From an uncultured Opitutia bacterium (lineage in GTDB: Bacteria; Verrucomicrobiota; Verrucomicrobiia; Opitutales; Opitutaceae), in NCBI GenBank assembly GCA_903834135.1, contig CAILHZ010000003.1:1-38907 (forward strand): a DNA stretch of 38,907 bases, written 5' to 3'. The position numbers and the translations under genes are program-made. Positions 1 through 8,075 of the stretch are shown piece by piece. The notes under the pieces were generated by a model, which saw only the letters and a program-made list of their open reading frames with translations, made no database searches and had not been told where the DNA came from. The first letter of the stretch is position 1. Each line of letters opens with the position of its first letter.

Positions 1-218
1 TCCAACCTATCATAAACAACAACCCTAGGGCTGATCTTTATTGCATTAATCAACCCATCTCTTGCCCATTTAGAAAGTGTCTTAGGATGTATACCAATTT
101 GCTGTGCTAGTTCTTTTGCACGCAAGTAACTGCTGTCTACGAAAGATTTAATTTCTTCGGAATCCGATGCCATATTAGGCATAGGTCTATCTAACTTCTG
201 ACTATGAGTCGTAATCAT
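1..218 (-). CDS. Partial helix-turn-helix DNA-binding protein (excisionase/AlpA-like)
   Basis: The minus-strand frame is open from an ATG at 218 to the window edge, so the C-terminus is missing. Alternative in-frame ATGs lie at 182 and 173, and an in-frame TAA upstream of 218 limits the N-terminus. The readable part has an acidic leader and then a compact helix-turn-helix of the type seen in excisionase, AlpA and MerR-like proteins. Its core reads YLRAKELAQQIGIHPKTLSK, followed by a wing-like stretch ending VVVYDRL. Such small proteins usually direct excision or act as regulators of mobile elements. It lies on the 3' side of tRNA-Glu, where integrated elements usually sit. No integrase is visible. 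The fold is fairly clear; the role is inference. Confidence 0.6.
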   Translation of the reverse strand, partial: MITTHSQKLDRPMPNMASDSEEIKSFVDSSYLRAKELAQQIGIHPKTLSKWARDGLINAIKISPRVVVYDRL

Positions 219-938
219 ACCTATGTTCGAGTGCCTGCATTAGTTAGATGCAAGCAATTTTGTTTATTTATTGTGTCATTAAAATTATAATTCTTAAGAT
301 AACGGCCGTCTTAATCTAGTGTCATAAAAATATTAAACTAATGCTCCTGAATAGAAGTTAGACGGGAATAGATATGTCCGTTTTATAGGTAATTTTCCTT
401 AAAAAATATAAACTCTTATTGAACTCACCCTGAAACTGCCAATTTTAGGCTATATATGTGCATACCTTTGAGCACAAACCTAACAAAGCAATGTACTAAA
501 ATCGTTTCAAAAGCTCAAAATCTAGGGAGTAGGGTAATCTTGCCTTTCAAGCGCCGGTGTTTTTTAGAGCACGCAATAATTACACTCTCAACGTTTTGCT
601 ATGCGTTTGATTATTTTTGGAAGATTCAACGCACTAAAAGTACATATAACTTTGTATGCTATAACTAATTGAAACTTACTTACTCAAAATAGAATTATTT
701 CAGGAGAATTCAATTCACGAACTGATATACTTTTACTGAACTTGAAGTAAATAGCCCGTACCTCAACCCCACAACCAGGTGACCTTACAGGTGCTTTTCT
801 TTTGCTTATATGGCCGGAATATATGACCATCTAGTGGGGTTGTTTGGTATGGCAGAATTCAGCTATCGCTATGAACGGTAAAGTTTCTCTATTTTGTCCA
901 CCTTTTGACCACCTATATAGTCTTCATAGGATAAAGAA
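219..938. other. AT-rich region without a convincing gene
   Basis: About 720 bp, rich in A and T, with stops in all frames. The only sizeable frame (456-668, plus) has low-complexity, Cys/Phe/Tyr-scattered content and no recognisable motif or ribosome binding site, so I do not call it. The one structured element I see is the inverted repeat at 764-842, listed separately. The stretch may be decayed accessory DNA beside tRNA-Glu. Confidence 0.5.
764..842. repeat. Inverted repeat with 9-bp perfect arms enclosing a 61-nt structured loop
   Basis: CAACCCCAC at 764-772 is the exact reverse complement of GTGGGGTTG at 834-842. The enclosed segment has a small hairpin of its own (ACCT/AGGT around TAC, 782-792) and an ATAT/ATAT pair near 807-821. 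The G/C-rich arms stand out in AT-rich DNA. It lies roughly 100 bp from the 3' end of tRNA-Glu. It could be a small RNA, a recombination or folded single-strand site, or a terminator; no T-run of useful length follows on either strand. Confidence 0.45.
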
Positions 939-1010
939 TGCCCCCACGGGGAATCGAACCCCGGTTAACGAATTGAGAATCCGCTGTCCTAGCCGCTAGA
1001 CGATGAGGGC
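939..1010 (-). tRNA. tRNA-Glu (anticodon CTC)
   Basis: The minus-strand cloverleaf has a 7-bp acceptor stem (GCCCTCA with TGGGGGC, discriminator A), D stem GTCT/GGAC, anticodon loop TTCTCAA giving anticodon CTC, and T arm CCGGGG-TTCGATT-CCCCG. The length is 72 nt and CCA is not encoded. The CTC anticodon reads GAG glutamate codons. The 3' end points towards the AT-rich accessory-looking DNA at 1-938. Confidence 0.93.
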
Positions 1011-1094
1011 AACTAGCTGAAAGGAAGAGCCTCCTAATTTTACCCATTAGGTCAAGTGTCTTGTCTGCAATAGGCGTATTAGCCCACTTTAGTC

Positions 1095-2540
1095 CTATCC
1101 CTCTATTTTTTCCTCTTTAAGGTCTCCTGCGTGCCCACTCACATTTGCACCATCTCTTACCCCTAAGCGTGTAAAGCTAAGTGTAGATAACAGAGTCCAA
1201 ATTCCCAGCGTAATTAAAGCCTTATGGATGCTACTCACCATTGCTGACGAACTAGTATGCAGGTGATCTGTTATGAATAGCCCAGTTATTAAAGAAGCAA
1301 CTGCCACAGCAAAACTAGATGCCATCTGTTGTACAGTACTACCAATGGTGCTTCCCATACTGGTATCTTTATCCGACAAATCAGCATACGCTAAAGTATT
1401 CATACTGGTGTACTGCAAAGACGCAAAATAACCAAAAGCAAACGACAGTAAAATGACCAAATAAACAGAGGTCGTTGAATCAATGCGTGAGAAAAGGAAA
1501 ATAATTCCAGATAAAATCAGTGTATTTACAACTAGCACCTGGCGATAACCAAATCGGGCAAGCGCCCAAGGCATTGTCATCTTAAGACTCATCGCAGCAA
1601 TTGGCTGTGGTATTACAAGAAGTCCAGATATAACGGGAGTATAACCAAGACCTACCTGGTAAAGTAGGGGCAGAAGAAACGATATTCCTCCGATACCAAT
1701 ACGAGTAATAAATCCACCACCCACTGAAGTAATAAAAGTCTTTAGTTTAAATAAATTTAAATTAAGTAAGGGTTTATCCAGTTTCAGTGAATATCTCCAG
1801 TAAGCGAGTAGCAGGGATAAAGAAACAATCATTAAGCACGGAATTTCATATGAACCCAGTGTATGTTCACCAAATACTTCTAATACGTACGAAAGAAGTC
1901 CGATACCTGAGGCAAATAAAATTAGCCCTACAAAATCAAGCGGTGGTTTTTCATCAGAGCGGTAATCCGGTAGCAATTTGAACACTAAATATAGCCCAGC
2001 TAAACCAATAGGAACATTAACAAAGAAAATCATCCGCCAATTAAGATAATCTACAATCAAACCACCAAATAGGGGACCTATTAATGGACCGATTAATCCA
2101 GGAATAGAAACAAAAGCGATAGCTCTAATAATTTCAGAACGAGCAAACGTGCGCACTAAAGTTAGTCTACCCACAGGCACCATCATAGCACCTCCGCAGC
2201 CTTGAATAATGCGCGATGCAATCAGGATTGGCATATTCATCGATAAGCCACACAAGACAGAACCAAATGTAAAAAGCCCTATCGCACTAGCAAAAACTCG
2301 TCTAGTTCCATAGCGATCTGCAACCCAGCCACTAATTGGAATAAATACCGCAAGACTGATTGTATAGCTTGTCAGTGCTGCCTTCATGCTTAACGGAACA
2401 ACCCCTAAAGCATGGGCTATTGTAGGAACTGCTGTATTAAGAATTGTCGTATCTAGCGACTCCATGAAGTAAGATACGGCAACTAGCCAAGGTAAGATGC
2501 GTTTAATTGCATCCGTAGGATGTGGATTCTCAACTTCCAT
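1095..2540 (-). CDS. MFS multidrug exporter, DHA2 (EmrB/QacA) family
   Basis: This 481-residue polytopic inner-membrane transporter is of the proton-driven drug antiporter type. The DHA2 helix-1 motif is visible around residues 26-40 (MESLDTTILNTAVP, with Asp30). The MFS loop 2-3 motif A is at 71-83 (GWVADRYGTRRVF), and antiporter motif C is at about 148-160 (Gly/Pro-rich GLIGPLIGPLFGG). Hydrophobic segments continue to about residue 465, followed by a polar tail. Its ATG shares one base with the lgt stop codon (TAATG), so it is probably translationally coupled as the last gene of a corC-lgt-MFS operon. The family assignment is secure; the substrate cannot be read from sequence. Confidence 0.88.
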   Translation of the reverse strand: MEVENPHPTDAIKRILPWLVAVSYFMESLDTTILNTAVPTIAHALGVVPLSMKAALTSYTISLAVFIPISGWVADRYGTRRVFASAIGLFTFGSVLCGLSMNMPILIASRIIQGCGGAMMVPVGRLTLVRTFARSEIIRAIAFVSIPGLIGPLIGPLFGGLIVDYLNWRMIFFVNVPIGLAGLYLVFKLLPDYRSDEKPPLDFVGLILFASGIGLLSYVLEVFGEHTLGSYEIPCLMIVSLSLLLAYWRYSLKLDKPLLNLNLFKLKTFITSVGGGFITRIGIGGISFLLPLLYQVGLGYTPVISGLLVIPQPIAAMSLKMTMPWALARFGYRQVLVVNTLILSGIIFLFSRIDSTTSVYLVILLSFAFGYFASLQYTSMNTLAYADLSDKDTSMGSTIGSTVQQMASSFAVAVASLITGLFITDHLHTSSSAMVSSIHKALITLGIWTLLSTLSFTRLGVRDGANVSGHAGDLKEEKIEG

Positions 2541-3361
2541 TATTTCACTTTCTTTAATCTCGATGAAATAACAAATCCTAATCCTGCAATAATTAAAAAG
2601 AGTGAATAAAACGTTCCACGACTTAAGCCTAGAATAAGACCTGCATCAGGTTCTCTAAACGTTTCTCCAATTGCACGCACGAAAGCGTATCCTATAAAAA
2701 ATTCTCCCACTAAGTGTCCGGGCTTAGTCAGTCTTACATCACTCATCCAAAACCTAACCTGGATATAAATAAAAAGAACCAAGCCTTCCAGTCCTGCTTC
2801 ATACAACTGAGATGGATGTCTAGGTGGAATCATAGACAGAGGTGTACCTGGTGCAGCACTCTGCGGAAAAACAACAGCCCACGGCACAACACTGATTCTT
2901 CCCCATAATTCACCATTTATAAAATTAGCAATACGACCAAAAAATAAACCTGCTGGTGCTACAGAAACAATTAAGTCTCCTAAATGTGTAAGCGGAATTT
3001 TTTCAGACTTAGAAAACCAAACTATGGCTATAGCTACACCTATCATACCACCGTGGCTTGCCATACCTCCCTCCCAAACACGGACTAAAGCTAACGGATC
3101 ATCCTTTAATAAATCGAAACGGTAGAAAAGAAAATAACCAAGTCTTCCGCCAAGCAGCACACCAAAGACTAAAGTCACCATTAAATCGCCAATGCGGTCA
3201 GCTTTAAGTGCACTTAGTCCACGCAGGCTATAGCTACGCAGTAACCAAGTCGCTGTTAAGAATCCTAGTATATAGGATAGCCCATAGTACCTGATGCCAA
3301 TATTGCCAATGTGCGGTCCAAGAAACGGATTTAAATGATGTACCCAAAAAGCGAGTGGCAT
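2540..3361 (-). CDS. lgt: Prolipoprotein diacylglyceryl transferase
   Basis: Lgt transfers diacylglycerol from phosphatidylglycerol to the lipobox cysteine of prolipoproteins in the inner membrane. I start it at the ATG at 3361 (MPLAFWVHH), giving 273 residues. An upstream frame to 3520 would run through the end of the preceding CBS-protein gene and has no family-like sequence. The HGG motif is at about 103-105 (His103), and the signature GRIANFINGE at 142-151 carries Arg143 and Asn146. Seven membrane segments are plausible. A TATAGT hexamer sits 6 nt before the ATG, so an internal promoter giving a leaderless mRNA is possible as well as read-through from corC. The gap to the upstream gene is 7 bp. 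Confidence 0.93.
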   Translation of the reverse strand: MPLAFWVHHLNPFLGPHIGNIGIRYYGLSYILGFLTATWLLRSYSLRGLSALKADRIGDLMVTLVFGVLLGGRLGYFLFYRFDLLKDDPLALVRVWEGGMASHGGMIGVAIAIVWFSKSEKIPLTHLGDLIVSVAPAGLFFGRIANFINGELWGRISVVPWAVVFPQSAAPGTPLSMIPPRHPSQLYEAGLEGLVLFIYIQVRFWMSDVRLTKPGHLVGEFFIGYAFVRAIGETFREPDAGLILGLSRGTFYSLFLIIAGLGFVISSRLKKVK

Positions 3362-3368
3362 AGTAAGA

Positions 3369-4448
3369 CTATACAGTGGGTGTGCGTGGATTAACCGGAG
3401 CAATAGGCTCTGGTGATTTGCGGTACTTCGGTTGTTTTTGCCGTGTATTTCTTGCAAATTCACGCATGTCGACAGCGAGATCGTCCTTCTCGAAAATTTC
3501 GCGTCCAAGAAGATGTTCAATTACATCCTCCATTGTGACCACACCCGCAGTAGCACCAAATTCGTCTACCACAATTAAAAGTTGTTGATGCGCTTTTAAA
3601 AACAGCTGAAGCGCATTTCCGATTGTTGCAGTTTCTGGAACAAAGTGCACTTCACCCATAAGCTGTTCGACAAGAATCGCATCCTGATCGTTTGCTTTTG
3701 CTTTGAGCAAATCCCTACGTCTGACTAAACCAACTATATCATCAAGGCCTTTTCCAATCACAGGAATACGACCAAATGGTAAGTTACTGTGTTCAGCAAA
3801 GACGTCATTGATTGTCTCAGAGCTCCTAAGTGTCATCATAACAGTGCGTGGTGTCATGATTGCTGTTACTCGTAAATCTTCGAGTAACAGGGCATTGGTG
3901 ATGATATTGGATTCACTCTTCGATATAGTACCTTGCTTAGCACCTAATTCAGCTAAGAGTATAATTTCTTCATCTGAGCGATGCAACTTTGGCGGCTTAC
4001 CCACAAAAGGCCTAACTATAAGATGACACACGTAGGTTAACGGCAAAAGTGCTTTCCTTAACCAATAAAGCGGGTAGACGATAACTGGTTGTAATTTTTT
4101 ACGCTGAACTACACCAATACTCTTAGGTAGAACTTCACTTCCTACAGTTAATAAAGCACCAAAACAAAACGTTGCACTTGCGAAACCCCAGCCGTTAAAA
4201 AGTTTAGCGCTAATTGCACCGACCATCACCGAACCAATGCTATTAGCAATAGTGTTCATGGTTAAAATAGCTGATATCGTTTGATCTAAGCCGTGCTTCA
4301 TTTCCTCAAGCATTAACCCTGGAACTGGTTTAGATTTCTTAAGCGACTCAATTTCAGCTACCGTTGTACTCAAAACAACTGCTTCAAATAAGGAGCAGAA
4401 AAAAGAAAGAGTCACCGTGCAACCGATGGCGAGTAACAGCAGGAACAT
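3369..4448 (-). CDS. CNNM/DUF21-CBS membrane protein (CorC/HlyC family), short form
   Basis: This 359-residue protein resembles the CorC/TlyC/YtfL group, which is linked to divalent-cation transport or tolerance. The N-terminal half (about 1-150) is a DUF21-type membrane domain with several hydrophobic segments. A CBS pair follows (about 195-320), including the phrases VTAIMTPRTVMMTLR and FGATAGVVTMEDVIEHLLG. The usual C-terminal CorC_HlyC domain of about 80 residues is absent: the protein ends about 40 residues after the second CBS motif in a basic, Pro-rich tail. Its start lies 105 bp from the divergent gcvT. It is probably first in an operon with lgt and the MFS exporter. Confidence 0.82.
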   Translation of the reverse strand: MFLLLLAIGCTVTLSFFCSLFEAVVLSTTVAEIESLKKSKPVPGLMLEEMKHGLDQTISAILTMNTIANSIGSVMVGAISAKLFNGWGFASATFCFGALLTVGSEVLPKSIGVVQRKKLQPVIVYPLYWLRKALLPLTYVCHLIVRPFVGKPPKLHRSDEEIILLAELGAKQGTISKSESNIITNALLLEDLRVTAIMTPRTVMMTLRSSETINDVFAEHSNLPFGRIPVIGKGLDDIVGLVRRRDLLKAKANDQDAILVEQLMGEVHFVPETATIGNALQLFLKAHQQLLIVVDEFGATAGVVTMEDVIEHLLGREIFEKDDLAVDMREFARNTRQKQPKYRKSPEPIAPVNPRTPTV

Positions 4449-4516
4449 GCCTTAAAGGTTAGAAGAGGTCTATGCGGATAGAAAACACAATTTAAGCTCA
4501 TTTTGCTTAAATCATC

Positions 4517-4547
4517 TTGCGAACACTAGGGTCTAGGGGACTACACT
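4517..4547 (+). promoter_or_regulatory. Candidate gcvT promoter giving a leaderless mRNA
   Basis: TTGCGA (4517-4522) and TACACT (4542-4547) form a plausible sigma-70 pair with a 19-bp spacer. The -10 ends 6 nt before the gcvT ATG at 4554, so transcription would begin at or beside the start codon. No Shine-Dalgarno sequence and no room for a glycine riboswitch are seen. Assigned from pattern only. Confidence 0.4.
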
Positions 4548-4553
4548 AGTGTA

Positions 4554-5657
4554 ATGAGTGAATTGAAGCGTACACCTCTTCGTGATTTTCATGCTAGCCA
4601 TGGAGCAAGACTAGTTGACTTTGCTGGATGGGAAATGCCTGTACAGTACCGCAGCATCCTAGATGAACATAAAGCAGTGCGTCACAGTGTAGGCTTATTT
4701 GACGTAAGTCACATGGGTGAAGTTGATATAAAAGGTATCGATGCTCAAAAGTTCATTAACCATCTGATTACTAACAATATAGAAAAAATGACACCGGGCC
4801 GTATCGTCTATTCCCCGATGTGTTACCCTGATGGTGGCGTTGTTGATGATTTACTTGTATATAAGAAAGCAGATGACGATTTCTTTTTATGCATCAATGC
4901 AGGCAATATCGATAAAGACGTAACTTGGATTAAAGATCAGGCAAAAGCCTTTACAGTTAGCGTTACTGACCGTTCAGCAGATTATGCCTTAATCGCAGTA
5001 CAAGGCCCACTCGCTGCCGCTCTGGTGCAATCCTTAACGGGAGCAAAGTTGGGATTAATCAAATATTACCATTTCTCTGAAGGTACAGTCGCCGGTATTC
5101 ACTGTATCATTAGTCGTACAGGTTACACCGGAGAAGACGGATTTGAGCTCTATCATGCACAAAGTGATTCAGTTGCACTTACGGAAGCAGTAGTTGCTGC
5201 AGGAGTTAATTTTAAACTAGAACTGTGCGGCTTAGGTTCAAGAGATAGCCTACGTCTTGAAGCGGGTTATCCACTCTACGGTCACGAAATCACACACGAG
5301 ATTTCACCACTCACTGCAGGCCTAGGTTGGACAGTTAAACTAGATAAGCCGCTCGGCTTTATTGGCTCAGACGCGCTAAAAGCTGAAAAATTAAACGGAA
5401 GCAGTAAGCAAATCGTATTTTTTAGGACAGGTGATCGCCGTATCATCCGAGCTGAGGCTAGTGTAATTGATGCTACAGGCACCCAGCAGGGTAAGGTAGC
5501 TTCAGGTACACTATCCCCGATTCTTAACGAAGCGATTGGCACAGCCCTAGTTAATACTGAAGCCCTTAAGCACCCCTTATTTGTCGAAGTTAGGGGAGAG
5601 CGTTTAGCACTACAGCTTGTCAAAGCCCCCTTTGTACCATTAAAGAAAGTAACATGA
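4554..5657 (+). CDS. gcvT: Glycine cleavage system T protein (aminomethyltransferase)
   Basis: GcvT moves the aminomethyl carbon from the lipoyl arm of H protein to tetrahydrofolate, giving 5,10-methylene-THF and ammonia. It has 367 residues, a normal length. Family features include LVDFAGWEMPVQY near residues 20-32, LFDVSHMGEV near 50-60, the SRTGYTGEDGFELY segment near 185-198, and the conserved LCGLGSRDSLRLEAGYPLYG near residue 225. The C-terminal barrel contains GRVIS-like turns in variant form. Its stop overlaps the gcvH start (ATGA). No Shine-Dalgarno sequence precedes it, but a -10-like TACACT lies 6 nt upstream. gcvP is not adjacent; the gene after gcvH is the convergent typA. Confidence 0.96.
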   Translation: MSELKRTPLRDFHASHGARLVDFAGWEMPVQYRSILDEHKAVRHSVGLFDVSHMGEVDIKGIDAQKFINHLITNNIEKMTPGRIVYSPMCYPDGGVVDDLLVYKKADDDFFLCINAGNIDKDVTWIKDQAKAFTVSVTDRSADYALIAVQGPLAAALVQSLTGAKLGLIKYYHFSEGTVAGIHCIISRTGYTGEDGFELYHAQSDSVALTEAVVAAGVNFKLELCGLGSRDSLRLEAGYPLYGHEITHEISPLTAGLGWTVKLDKPLGFIGSDALKAEKLNGSSKQIVFFRTGDRRIIRAEASVIDATGTQQGKVASGTLSPILNEAIGTALVNTEALKHPLFVEVRGERLALQLVKAPFVPLKKVT

Positions 5658-6037
5658 GCAACGTTCCCCCAAATCTCCGCTATGCAAAATCCCACGAATG
5701 GGTAAGATTAGAAGCTGACGGTACAGCCACAATTGGCATTACCGATTATGCTCAAAATTCTTTAGGTGATATTACCTATGCACAATTTCCTAAAGTAGGA
5801 GCTGTATTAAAAGCGGGTGAAACCTTTGGCGTTGTTGAATCAGTTAAGGCTGCTTCCGACGTATATACTCCAATTAGTGGAACAGTCCTGGCAATTAATA
5901 GTGCCGTAGATAAAACTCCAGAAACACTCAATCGTGATCCCTACGGTGAAGCATGGCTTATTAAATTAGCACCAGCTAATTTAGCAGAAGTAGATCACTT
6001 GATGGACAAAGCCGGATACGAAAAAGCAACGGCCTAA
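5654..6037 (+). CDS. gcvH: Glycine cleavage system H protein (lipoyl carrier)
   Basis: This 127-residue lipoyl-domain protein shuttles the methylamine intermediate between the P, T and L proteins. The lipoylation site is in GVVESVKAASDVYTP at about 59-73, with Lys65 as the modified residue. The N-terminal HEWV motif (14-17) and the GITDYAQNSLGDI stretch (28-40) are typical. Its ATG overlaps the gcvT TGA by four bases, which implies coupled translation. It is followed at once by a hairpin shared with the convergent typA gene. Confidence 0.96.
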   Translation: MSNVPPNLRYAKSHEWVRLEADGTATIGITDYAQNSLGDITYAQFPKVGAVLKAGETFGVVESVKAASDVYTPISGTVLAINSAVDKTPETLNRDPYGEAWLIKLAPANLAEVDHLMDKAGYEKATA

Positions 6038-6052
6038 TTAAAGGTCCGTTGC
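6026..6052. terminator. Convergent terminator hairpin between gcvH and typA
   Basis: GCAACGGCCT (6026-6035) pairs with AGG-T-CCGTTGC (6042-6052): ten pairs with one bulged T and an AATTAA loop. On the minus strand the hairpin is followed by TTTTT, so it best serves typA. On the plus strand only TTT follows. It overlaps the last codons of gcvH. Confidence 0.7.
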
Positions 6053-6071
6053 TTTGAAAAAACCTTAGCAC

Positions 6072-7889
6072 TTAGCGTGCTTCGGAACGTTCGACTTTCT
6101 TACGGTCGGTCGCATTAAGAATTCGTTTACGTAAACGAATATTCTTTGGTGTGATTTCTACGAATTCATCAATAGCGATGTATTCAATAGCACGTTCCAG
6201 GGAAAGTTTAAGTGGAGGTGTAAGCTGGGTTCCTTTACCTTCACCTTGTGAGCGGAAGTTAGTGAGCTGTTTAGCTTTCACAACGTTTACAGGAATATCT
6301 TCTTGGCGTGGGTTTTCACCTACAACCATTCCCATGTAAACTTCTTCACCTGCACCTACAAATAGGCGACCACGTTCTTGTGAACCAGTAAGTGCATAAG
6401 CGGTAGTTGTACCTGCTTCAGTTGCAATTAAAGTACCAGTTAAGCGGGTAGTTAATTCACCTGCCCATGGTCCGTATTCTTTGAATAAGTGAGAGAGAAC
6501 GCCACGACCGCTCGTAGCATTGACCACGTCGATTTCAAGACCGATAAGACCACGTGTAGTGATCACTGCTTCAATCATCGTGAAGGCAGCCTTCTTTTCC
6601 ATATTGGTCAATAGACCTTTACGGTTAGCAAGATTTTGCATGATGGTACCAACACACTCTTCTGGAATTTCAATCCAAAGTGTTTCATATGGCTCATGTA
6701 CTTGGCCACCAACTTCTCGAGTAATTACAGTTGGACGTGAAACAAGCATTTCAAATCCTTCACGGCGCATGGTTTCAACTAAGACAGCGACTTGCATCGC
6801 TCCACGTGCTTTAACATTAAATACACCAGCGCGGTCAGAGTCATCTACCTTAATCGAAACGTTAGTTTTGATTTCACGGAAAAGACGCTCACGCAGCTGA
6901 CGAGAAGTAACATATTTACCTTCACGGCCTACTAAAGGACCGTCATTAATGCAGAATTGCATTTCTAGGGTTGGAGGATCGATTTCTGTAAAGGGAAGTG
7001 CAGTCGCATCTTCTTTTGCAGCAATAGTATCACCGATATCAATATCTTCGACACCTGCTAAACCGATGATGTTACCTGCGCTATCACTTTCTTTTTCAGT
7101 CGTACCAAGTCCTGTGTACTCGAAGAGTTTAGTGACTTTAGCACGTACTCGTTTTCCATCAGAATTACGAATCGTCCAGATGTTGTCACCCATGGTGACA
7201 GTTCCACCTAAAATTTTACCTACAGCAATACGACCGACATAATCGGACCAATCGATATTGGAGACAAGCATGTGGAATGGCTCATCTGGCTTTGCGAATG
7301 GAGGTGGTATATGCTCAAGGATTGTTTCGAATAAAGGAACCATGTCCTTTTTTTCTTCACCTAAATGTTTCATCATGTAGCCGTCACGGCCTGAACCGTA
7401 TACTACAGGAGCATCAAATTGTTCTTCTGTTGCGTTGAGCTCGAGTAAGAGTTCAAGCACCTTGTCATACATCTGCTTTGGCTCTGCGTTTAGACGGTCA
7501 ATCTTATTGATAACAATAACAACCTTAAGACCGTGCTGAAGCGCTTTACGTAAAACGAAACGGGTTTGAGCTTGAGGTCCATCATAAGCGTCAACAACCA
7601 GTAGTACGCCATCGACCATACGCAGTGCACGTTCTACTTCACCACCGAAGTCAGCGTGGCCTGGAGTATCAACGATATTGATCGTCTTATCCAAAAAGTG
7701 AACAGCAGTGTTCTTAGCTTTAATGGTAATTCCCTTCTCACGTTCTAAGTCCATGGAATCCATGGCACGCTCAGCGACTTGTTGATTGGCGCGGAATACG
7801 CCGCCACCTTTGAGCAGTTGATCAACCAAGGTAGTTTTACCATGGTCGACGTGAGCTATAATTGCGATATTTCGGATCTTTTGATTCAT
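6072..7889 (-). CDS. typA: Ribosome-associated translational GTPase TypA/BipA
   Basis: BipA is an EF-G-like GTPase that binds the ribosome and aids 50S assembly and stress or low-temperature growth. I start it at ATG 7889 ([10 protein letters not shown]), giving 605 residues, the normal family length. An upstream in-frame extension to 7976 is not family-like. G1 is at about 12-20 (AHVDHGKTT), the switch II sequence [11 protein letters not shown] is near residue 75, and the NKID G4 motif is near residue 130. EF-Tu domain 2, EF-G-type domains and the BipA C-terminal domain follow. It ends beside a terminator at 6026-6052. The large structured RNA region lies upstream on the same strand and is closed by its own terminator. 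Confidence 0.95.
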   Translation of the reverse strand: MNQKIRNIAIIAHVDHGKTTLVDQLLKGGGVFRANQQVAERAMDSMDLEREKGITIKAKNTAVHFLDKTINIVDTPGHADFGGEVERALRMVDGVLLVVDAYDGPQAQTRFVLRKALQHGLKVVIVINKIDRLNAEPKQMYDKVLELLLELNATEEQFDAPVVYGSGRDGYMMKHLGEEKKDMVPLFETILEHIPPPFAKPDEPFHMLVSNIDWSDYVGRIAVGKILGGTVTMGDNIWTIRNSDGKRVRAKVTKLFEYTGLGTTEKESDSAGNIIGLAGVEDIDIGDTIAAKEDATALPFTEIDPPTLEMQFCINDGPLVGREGKYVTSRQLRERLFREIKTNVSIKVDDSDRAGVFNVKARGAMQVAVLVETMRREGFEMLVSRPTVITREVGGQVHEPYETLWIEIPEECVGTIMQNLANRKGLLTNMEKKAAFTMIEAVITTRGLIGLEIDVVNATSGRGVLSHLFKEYGPWAGELTTRLTGTLIATEAGTTTAYALTGSQERGRLFVGAGEEVYMGMVVGENPRQEDIPVNVVKAKQLTNFRSQGEGKGTQLTPPLKLSLERAIEYIAIDEFVEITPKNIRLRKRILNATDRKKVERSEAR

Positions 7890-8037
7890 GTGCTTGGCCC
7901 AAAGAGGGCATGTTCGTAGTCTGTAAAGGTATAGAAAGTGAAGACCTCTTAGCAGTGATGCAAGCATTCGCAGCATCTATACGACAGAAATATCGACAGA
8001 CCGGTGACTTACACAGGTTAGTTTGTTACATTTGGGC

Positions 8038-8075
8038 AAAAAATTAGGCCCAGGACCGTGAAGTCCTGGGCCTAA
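8038..8075 (-). terminator. Intrinsic terminator of the structured RNA
   Basis: The 13-bp perfect stem 8044-8056/8063-8075 has a 6-nt loop. On the minus strand it is followed directly by six T (A-run 8038-8043 on the plus strand). It is a textbook Rho-independent terminator and fixes the strand and 3' end of the RNA upstream. No protein gene ends here. Confidence 0.88.

Noticed and set aside
456..668. 70-residue plus-strand frame
   Set aside because: No ribosome binding site, no family-like motif, scattered composition, and AT-rich surroundings; most likely chance.
764..842. Integron attC site
   Set aside because: The arms lack the GTTRRRY/RYYYAAC core sites and no integron integrase or cassette genes are present.
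3362..3520. Longer lgt frame starting at 3520
   Set aside because: It would overlap the end of the upstream CBS-protein gene by about 150 bp and adds a non-family extension; ATG 3361 gives a normal Lgt.
4449..4553. Glycine riboswitch before gcvT
   Set aside because: Only 105 bp lie between the divergent starts and no tandem aptamer pattern or expression platform is visible; the start seems leaderless.
7890..7976. 29-residue N-terminal extension of typA
   Set aside because: Family proteins begin close to the [17 protein letters not shown] segment; ATG 7889 fits.
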